Origin: Mycteria americana
Taxonomy: Eukaryota > Chordata > Aves > Ciconiiformes > Ciconiidae
Direction of reading: 5' to 3'
Assembly: GCF_035582795.1 (NCBI RefSeq)
Contig: NC_134368.1
Coordinates: forward strand, 37,198,501 to 37,262,500
Length of the DNA stretch: 64,000 nt
Shown: one piece after another, positions 57,877 to 64,000 of the stretch
Numbering within the stretch: the first letter of the stretch is position 1
Layout of the letters: the number at the start of each line of letters is the position of its first letter
Position numbers and translations under genes: made by a program
Notes under the pieces: model-generated
Databases searched by the model: none
What the model saw: only the letters and a program-made list of their open reading frames with translations
Told to the model about the DNA's origin: nothing

Positions 57877-57911
<35 letters not shown>

Positions 57912-60900
57912 CTTAACTTTTCCTTCAACTTACTCACAGATTTAAGGCACTTTCTTTCTGGGTATTCTAGTCCCTTGAAACTGAACTGTCATTAAATATA
58001 ATACAAAATACAAAAATAAAATACAAAAAGTCTAAGTACTGCATCTTTGAGACACAGCAGACACACAACTGCACCCAAGTGTGATAGCATGGTAATATAA
58101 CAAGAGACAGTTCTCATGAAAAACAATGCCCCTAAGACGCATATTACTTCACCCAATGCCAAAACCATTTCACATACATGCAGGTATTTTTATAACTCCA
58201 TTACAACAGCGTCTGAGGACTAGAAATTTTGTATATGCAAGGTAGTAGTCATTGGGGAAAGAGGAGTTCATATTTACTTGGAGGGGAGGAAATCCTAGCC
58301 TCTTCTGAAGTATACACAGTGTACACAAAGGTATAAGGAAAGTATAAACATGTTTTTATTCTTCTCTTCATGCAAGTTTGAACTGACCCAGAAGATAAAA
58401 AGCCATAAAAAACAAACCATACCTCGCCTGAGACAATGAAGGCTTTCCACATGCCGAGATTCTCACACCACCAGTCCGTTCTTGCAATGTGTAGCTGAAG
58501 GTCATTGTGCTCTCTCTCCATCAGAGTAATTTCATCCTTCAGCTTAGAAACAATCTGCAGAGGAAAGGTTATTGATTACAATTGGTAAGAAAAAGCTATG
58601 CAACACACATAGTTGTGTCTTTAGGGACACTATTCAGAAAGGAGAAAAGGTACAAAAGCACGGAGAGAAAGAACAATTCACATGGGGGAAAAAAAAATCG
58701 TGAGAGAATCTATGACGCCTCTTATAAACTTGTAGAATACACAGTAATCTTAAAGGTCAACCCTGATACTAAAATAAAAAACGAGTTAGAAGGACATGCT
58801 ACTGTCACACTATCAGCATAAAAGACATTTTAGATATGTGTAATATATGCATGTAATATATAATCCTATGTTTTATACAAACTTGAAATTGCAGTTAGTG
58901 AAATATGCATTACTGAAGACATCCTCCTTACCATTTTCAGACATACATGACGCAACTGAAGAACCTGGGAATAGATTTCATTTCTAGGAACTTAGCTATG
59001 TTAACAATCACTTAGGAAGTTACCACTTAATTCATTTTAGTTTTGGAAAGGGAAGGATTTATTATTGTGGAAAGCACACATTTAAAAAGATGTTCTCATC
59101 AACACATAGCTCACTGCCATAATCTCATAAAGGAGAAATAGTGTATCTCATCACATCAGCAAAAAAAATAAGTAACCATACATACTACCAGGAGACAGTA
59201 TGACAAGAAAAGGTGGAAGTATACATAAGATGTGACATTAGAAAACACAACAAAAGAAGCTGACACTTTTTTTAAAATATGCTATACCACAGTCAAATTT
59301 ATGAGTCTTAGTTGTACAACTTGCACCACAAGCTCGTTATAAGAGCACCTCTTAAAATTTCTCAAAGTGAGTTTCATGTTCACTCCTGGTACAAGTCCAC
59401 TGGAAATATGAAAGATCTGAACAAGTTAACATAAAATCCCTCCAACTTCCACATAATTCCTGATAGAGACGGAGGCATTTTTCCATTCAGTAAAGTCCCA
59501 TTTAATTTCAATAATTGTGTCACACAGTTTTGTTTGAAGATAAGACTTAGCAAACACTAGAAAGTGCTCTGGGTGGGGAATGTTAAGGTTTTGCTTTGCT
59601 ACTGAGGACGACAAGATTGAACCCTAGAAAGAATGTGGTCCCTGCACATTTACTGTGGTTGCACAGCATGGCATGAGACTGCACTCACAGACCCAAGGGA
59701 GACAGTCCCTGAGCTTTGGGCATGAGACATGCACCAAAGGTGGCACCACAGACCTCCAAAGATCAAGCTATCTTCTATGGCAGTGGGCCTTGTACGTCAG
59801 GGACATTGCCTGAGACTGCTTGTCATCTTTTCATGTCATCTTTGCTACTCTTTATATTCCACAGAAAGAATTGAAATTAGACTTCTCCCTACAGAGCATT
59901 TTATTTTAGAACTAGCAGCATTCCACGTGCAACTCAAATGAGCAGTTTTCTTCCTTGACTGACTGGCACCCGAGTTGCACGGTGCTAGAAGCCACTTAAA
60001 GATGTTCATACATGTTTTGTGCGGGTCTCACAGCCAAGGCATTTCAAAAAGAGAAAACAAACAACCCAGGAACAGCCTGACGTTAAAAAATTTAATACAA
60101 AATGTGCGTGACATTCCCCTTTGTATGGCACAAAACTGTGGAATTTTTAGAAACATTTATTACTTCATATGAACAAGAACCAAATTTTTACCTGCCATGT
60201 CCAGAGGAGAAAAAATAAAGTCCCTGTGACAAGGTAGTCTCACACTGTCAACCCTAACTGCCCACTTAAAAGCTCCACAGGTTTTAAAAGCTCCACAAAA
60301 CAAACAAAAAAAAAAAAAAGAAAAAAGAAGAGACACATCTGTGCTCTTATCACTCCAAACAGTAGTGGCTGGATGACAAATACGAGGTATCTTCTGCCAG
60401 CTGAGGCCACACATGCAGCAGAGCAGCTGTGAGCAGGACACCCCAAAACAGCTGTGGAGACATTTCCATTTGTCTGCAGTAACCTCTGGCAGAAGGGGGA
60501 TGTGGAAGAGACAGAGGGAATGAAGCTAGCCAGGGTGGCCTCAAACACTACTGTCCACATCTTCCTCTTAGAAGTAGCTATCCTCAGAGCTGGGTGTCAG
60601 CTTCTATTCAGACCAGCATCTCAGCACTCACCCTGAGTGAAGGAACAAACGTACCAAGAACCGAGGTCCTGAGCAACGACTAATGCTCAGGTACATTTTT
60701 GCCATCCCTAGCAGAAGGCCATTTTAGGGAGATGCCTTGGCTACTTGTTCATCTCACCCACCATCTACCATTTGCAACCCATCTCATTACACCTGAAAAG
60801 CTTGGCCCAGCTGCATCTGAACAACTCCAGAAATATCGTCCTCGATAGCAATGCAAATGAGTTGTCCTAAGCCAAATGCAAATCACTTGCTTCTGCCTGA

Positions 60901-61737
60901 GTATGTTCTTAGATTGCTTAACTATTGCACTTTGCAAAGAGAGAGATTTATTTTTTTTTTTAATCCAAGCCCATAAAACCCAAGTTTCATATCCCTCAGA
61001 ATTTTTAGTCTGATGAAAATGTGCCCTGCAGATTTCTCCTAGCTCCTTATAAAGGAAATCAGTCACTTTTATAGGTTTGGGGGTTTTTTTTCCCCCCTTT
61101 TATTTGAGCAAGCCAGTCACAACTGTAGAGATTATGAAACTGTGCTGTGCTATTTCAAAGCCAGCAGAGGGAGCAGAAGTAACTAGCACATACTTCCGCT
61201 GCAGTGCTGCAAGATGCGGCAGGGACACAAAACCAGATGCCATAAAGAATTATACAGATATAGGTGGGTAGAGATGTAAGGAAGAAATACTATTTGCCAC
61301 CGACAAAGCAGCAAGACCACTGGGAGAGAGGTCGTTATTCTATGACAAACAAAGCAATATAAATCATATTTACAATTTTAGCTACAATAGCTTTAAAAAA
61401 AAAAAAAGGCAAAAAAATAAACAATTAAAACTAAGCTCTGATTTCACTTTCTAGAACAGGCTGATTGAAATAGCAATCTGACCTGTCCAAAAAAAGTCTG
61501 AAACAGCTGGATATTACAAACACATACATAATATTTAAAAAAAAAAAAAAAAAAAAGACTGAAGACACTAAAGGTACTTACCTTTTTGTCGGGTTTTGGT
61601 GAATTACATATGGAATTTAGAGCTTGTTTCTTATACTCAAGCTTGTCATTTAGCTGGCGAAGTTTATTTACAGCATAACTGGCCTGTTCATTAATTCTTG
61701 TGCTGCATTCTTCAGTAGCTTCTTCACAACCTTGGCT
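39847..61737 (-). CDS. SNX25: SNX25, sorting nexin 25 (last ten coding exons)
   Basis: Endosomal sorting nexin of the PXA-RGS-PX-nexin C class, reported in mammals to affect TGF-beta receptor turnover (family knowledge). Exons in coding order: 61737-61582, 58554-58423, 52527-52387, 51778-51665, 51117-50953, 45899-45782, 44575-44509, 42627-42446, 40884-40784, 39921-39847. They total 1251 bases, 416 residues plus TAG, all in phase. Seen: an alpha-helical charged segment (NEQASYAVNKLRQLNDKLEY), a PX domain from about CYSVMVSLQEVGG through WTVPRKLSEFQNLHRKLSE to NQLNNFLQ, an acidic linker (EETEEDSDLSDYGEE), and a nexin C domain ending LELLLTELCPELRAHLEQL. This corresponds to about residues 424-840 of the 840-residue human protein. 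PXA and RGS exons are expected right of the window and were not found inside it. Confidence 0.96.
40784..40884 (-). CDS. SNX25: SNX25 penultimate coding exon
   Basis: Encodes TLQSLVGQQNARHGVVKVFN and ALQERKANKHLLY. Completes a split Asp from the previous exon. Donor gtgagt. Confidence 0.95.
42446..42627 (-). CDS. SNX25: SNX25 nexin C exon
   Basis: Encodes QIRDTVHWMFSEPMLVYYIG and VFRDAFWPNGKLAPPPRAKS, then QRAQQKLLENIP. Nexin C core. Confidence 0.96.
44210..44250 (+). repeat. Compound microsatellite (TTG)n(TA)n(GT)n
   Basis: Four TTG units run into about six TA units and then eight GT units, in an SNX25 intron. Likely polymorphic. Confidence 0.85.
44509..44575 (-). CDS. SNX25: SNX25 nexin C exon (67 bp)
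   Basis: Encodes FKWVRKTLIALVQVTFGRTI and N, with split codons at both ends. A strong G-quadruplex motif lies about 90 nt upstream of its acceptor. Confidence 0.95.
44663..44705 (-). other. G-quadruplex motif on the SNX25 sense strand
   Basis: On the minus strand this has seven or more runs of at least three G separated by one-base loops, apart from one A/T break. It lies about 90-130 nt before an SNX25 acceptor, so it is present in the pre-mRNA. Confidence 0.75.
45782..45899 (-). CDS. SNX25: SNX25 exon, acidic linker and start of nexin C domain
   Basis: Encodes EETEEDSDLSDYGEEVDGKR then DSLAEPCFMLIGEIFELRG. The acidic run matches the human linker. Donor gtaagc. Confidence 0.95.
47127..47156. 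repeat. Nested inverted repeat, six 5-bp units
   Basis: The units read GATAA, GGAAT, GATAA, ATTCC, TTATC, ATTCC, that is x y x y' x' y'. Two perfect 10-bp-arm hairpins (47127-47151 and 47132-47156) overlap and exclude each other. Confidence 0.85.
48005..48770 (+). mobile_element. Ancient CR1 LINE fragment (3' part), plus strand
   Basis: Diverged match to the old CR1 consensus as I remember it: GTCACCACATTTCCAAG, GGAGATCTAGGTTAGACA, a TTAGACAAACATGTGCC block and GATGACCTCTCTGAGGTCC near the 3' end, in the expected order. Many differences mark it as much older than the copy at 35258. The left boundary is uncertain. Confidence 0.7.
48006..48047 (+). repeat. 21-bp tandem duplication
   Basis: AGCTTACTGAATTTGCAGGTG followed directly by a second copy differing at two positions, at the left end of the old CR1 fragment. 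Confidence 0.8.
49492..49514 (+). other. G-quadruplex motif (antisense to SNX25)
   Basis: Four runs of at least three G with short purine loops on the plus strand, which is the template strand of the SNX25 intron. Confidence 0.55.
50953..51117 (-). CDS. SNX25: SNX25 exon, end of PX domain
   Basis: Encodes KLLSDERLCQSEALYAFLSP and HLKVIDVQGKKSSFSLSSFL. Nearly identical to human. Phase 0, donor gtaagt. Confidence 0.96.
51665..51778 (-). CDS. SNX25: SNX25 PX-domain exon 2
   Basis: Encodes CFPSLKKVQLPSLSKLPFKS and IDQKFMEKSKNQLNNFLQ, including the proline-rich loop of the PX domain. Phase 0. Confidence 0.95.
52387..52527 (-). CDS. SNX25: SNX25 PX-domain exon 1
   Basis: Encodes CYSVMVSLQEVGGAETKNWT and VPRKLSEFQNLHRKLSE. 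The RKLSEF segment occupies the position of the PX R-R/K-x-S-x-F phosphoinositide-contact motif. Confidence 0.95.
52528..58422. other. SNX25 intron (5.9 kb)
   Basis: The largest intron here. It has a T-run at 53504-53521 and an A28 run at 57877-57904. A somewhat GC-richer, more complex stretch runs from about 53.88 to 54.28 kb and has an E-box (TCACGTG). I could not assign it; it could be an old repeat or a regulatory element. No exon was recognised. Confidence 0.55.
57877..57904 (+). repeat. A28 homopolymer
   Basis: Twenty-eight consecutive A in an SNX25 intron. No retroposed gene or SINE body was seen on either side. Confidence 0.9.
58423..58554 (-). CDS. SNX25: SNX25 exon before the PX domain
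   Basis: Encodes IVSKLKDEITLMEREHNDLQ and LHIARTDWWCENLGMWKAF, very close to human. Phase 0, donor gtatgg. Confidence 0.95.
58555..61581. other. SNX25 intron (3 kb)
   Basis: AT-rich with A-runs (60308-60319, 61393-61405, 61538-61556). No exon or named repeat was recognised. Confidence 0.55.
61582..61737 (-). CDS. SNX25: SNX25 exon encoding the coiled coil
   Basis: Fifty-two codons, phase 0. Encodes NEQASYAVNKLRQLNDKLEY then KKQALNSICNSPKPDKK, a charged helical segment between the RGS and PX domains. Acceptor cctag, donor gtaagt. Confidence 0.9.
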
Positions 61738-64000
61738 CTAGGAATAGGGGATGGGAGTAATTGCATCATTAATATGGAAAAGGAGAGAGTTATTGTTTGC
61801 TCCATGAGCATTTTATGTAGAAGAACACTTATTCTTGATGTTGACGAAAATGTAGATATAAGAGATTCTAACAGATATTCCAGCCATCAGATCCAACATG
61901 AAACATAAGTCTGTTAAAAAAACCGAAACAACTGACAAAGCCTCATTACCATTTACACTACAGCTCTTTGGCAACCCTTGCCAACTGTGTAAAATTACCT
62001 TCAAGCTAAGGCTTTAGTGTAAATGAGAGGAAGAATCAAAGTTTGTTTTAAAAGCAACACCACCTTAGTAGTCATGATCAATATTCCGAGCCAGATAGAA
62101 AAGCAAATACTTAGCTCTGAGCTGAAAGATAATGGGGGGAAGGAGCAGGGGGGGCAACCAAAATAAAAACCCCACAGTTCCAACAAAGTCCTGCCTCCCA
62201 CAAACCTTCACAAAACAGATTTATCAGCCTGCAGAACAATCTAAACCAAAACCTTTCTCTTCATAAACAGATTTTACTGCTGTTTTTAGAAGTGTTAATA
62301 AAAATGTGTTAAAAGCACATACACATTATGTTAAACTTTTAAATCATTTGCTTATATTCCTTCAGACAAACCAATAGCTTTTTCCATCTTGTGTACTACA
62401 GGCATGCAAAAAAAATAGAAAGCTTCACACCTTTCAGTGACGTTCTCTTTAACATCTTTCGGCATTTGCCTCAGCCTCCCCTTTCCTACTGTACTTTCCC
62501 AAATAGGCACGAAGACCTTGACATCCAGCAAACACAGCACTGTGATGTTACCATTGCCATGTTCAAAGATCTTTGAGGTCTGCTTGTGACTGACTATATC
62601 TTAATTTATCTGTGGGAAGCTATGAATCTAATCTCATGAATGCGAGTTCTGTGTTATTTAATGATATTTCCACTAATTAAGCTGTATCTTTATATAATTA
62701 ACAAAAAGCTAACAGACGGAAGTCTCATACTCTACTAAATTCTATGAGTTTTAGAGGAGAAAATCCTACTGTAAATTCTCCAGTATTTTACATCTTAGTA
62801 AAAAAAAAAGTCTGAGAAGAGATACAGTAGCAACGATAATGAATCTTCTTAGTGTGATCCTCATAAGGGAGGGTAACATAATGCAGAAGTCAGGATTTCT
62901 AGGCTAAGAAATCCATGCCCTTTTCTAGCTCTGCATTTGCCTGCTATGTGGTTGAGTAAATAACATTGGCTCCATGCCCCGTCCTTTCTTCTGTCTACTC
63001 TGCATGGACTGTAAACTCCTCAGGTCAGAGATTGCCTCCAAGCATGTGTACAGAGCTCAGCTCATGAAAGTTTGTTGTCATCTCCTGGTACTACAATAAT
63101 ACAAATAATAATAATTAACAACACTGGGTGTTATTCAAAACTGTATTGAACAGAACCATAAAATAAAAACTTACACTTATTGGAAAGCACAGAGGTCAAA
63201 AGGAATCAAAAATGCTATTTTCAACACTGAAAAATTAAAAGACTTTTCATATGAAGTTTGGTTCCAGTAATCAAAGGATTGCAATTAACTACAAATCAGT
63301 ATGGCTCTGCTCCCAGAGGTAGGCTACATGATTTCTCTGTCATTAACATTTCAGACACTTACAGCAAAAAACACTGCTGAATCGCTAGGTTTATCACAAA
63401 AATGCTAGAATTACAAGATAACAAGTTACCTATACTCAAATTACCAAATTTATCAAATAAGCAACCAACACACTCAATGATGAGATCATAAAGGATCATG
63501 CTATTTTCCTCTGATTGCTAAACTGACAATGACTTCCATTTCTGTGAGTGCTGTAGAACGCAGACTTTGGGTTTATTTTAGCGATCTAACGCACGCAGCA
63601 CGGATGCAACCACCAGACCCTCTTTCTTCAAAGTGCTGAATGCAGGCACTGCTTGCTTCTGTATTTTTACGTCTACTCATGACCTTTTACAGGAGGTTTG
63701 TCCAAGGAGTGAAAAGTGATGACGGATTGGAAGGAAGAAGAGCGAGCTTGTTCCATGTGCAGCAGAACCAGCAGAGTCTGGCTTTGCCCCGATTCTTATC
63801 TTCTGATTTGATTTTCTCACGTTTAATCAGGTCTCACCCTTTTGTCCTCCCCTCCAGGGGGACACTACGTGGCTTTTTACCTATCCAGCTATAACAGTGA
63901 AATGTATAGAAAATTAACATAGGTAACTCCCACAGTGCCCCCGGAAGTGAGGACGTAGACTTCCAAAACCCAAACTAAACCAAAACCAATTAGTATTTGC
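61738..64000. other. SNX25 intron, continuing past the right edge
   Basis: No RGS-domain exon was recognised on the minus strand, so the next upstream exon should lie right of 64000. ORFs here (for example 63640-63894) lack homology and splice context. Confidence 0.55.

Noticed and set aside
57877-57904. The A28 tract as the tail of a processed pseudogene or SINE.
   Set aside because: The sequence on both sides shows no coding remnant, SINE body or target-site duplication that I could see.

Overview
The window is a piece of vertebrate nuclear genome, most likely from a bird. The genes are split into short exons with GT/AG introns, promoters lie in CpG islands, and the background is AT-rich. 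The recognisable interspersed repeats are CR1 LINEs, the usual avian/reptilian retroelement. All gene names come from comparing exon translations with remembered vertebrate proteins; no database was searched.

Layout from left to right: (1) 1-3382, minus strand, the 5' end of C4orf47 (CFAP96), two coding exons, the rest lying off the left edge. (2) 5657-20480, plus strand, complete UFSP2, 12 coding exons and 481 residues, with the Cys and Asp-x-His catalytic motifs intact. (3) 21536-23609, minus strand, complete ANKRD37, four exons and 169 residues. (4) 27517-37808, plus strand, LRP2BP, eight exons and 331 residues, apparently complete although its N-terminus differs from the mammalian protein. 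(5) 39847-61737, minus strand, the last ten coding exons of SNX25 (416 residues: coiled coil, PX domain, nexin C domain). The 5' half of SNX25 (PXA and RGS domains) lies off the right edge.

The gene order and alternating orientation (SNX25, LRP2BP, ANKRD37, UFSP2, C4orf47) match the human 4q35.1 block as I know it, so this is an ordinary, strongly conserved locus. Genes are arranged head-to-head around CpG islands (C4orf47/UFSP2 near 5.2-6.1 kb; ANKRD37 near 23.5-24.1 kb and LRP2BP near 27.2-27.7 kb) and tail-to-tail (UFSP2/ANKRD37 and LRP2BP/SNX25). They do not form one pathway: UFSP2 releases UFM1 from its conjugates, ANKRD37 is a small hypoxia-responsive ankyrin protein in mammals, LRP2BP is a Sel1-repeat partner of megalin, SNX25 is an endosomal sorting nexin, and C4orf47 is a ciliary/centrosomal protein.

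I found no undescribed system. The points worth a second look are small: competing splice solutions in UFSP2 (including a triple NAGNAG acceptor), a replaced LRP2BP N-terminus, hypoxia-response cores beside ANKRD37, an RFX X-box upstream of LRP2BP, a 30-bp nested inverted repeat in an SNX25 intron, and G-quadruplex motifs near splice sites.
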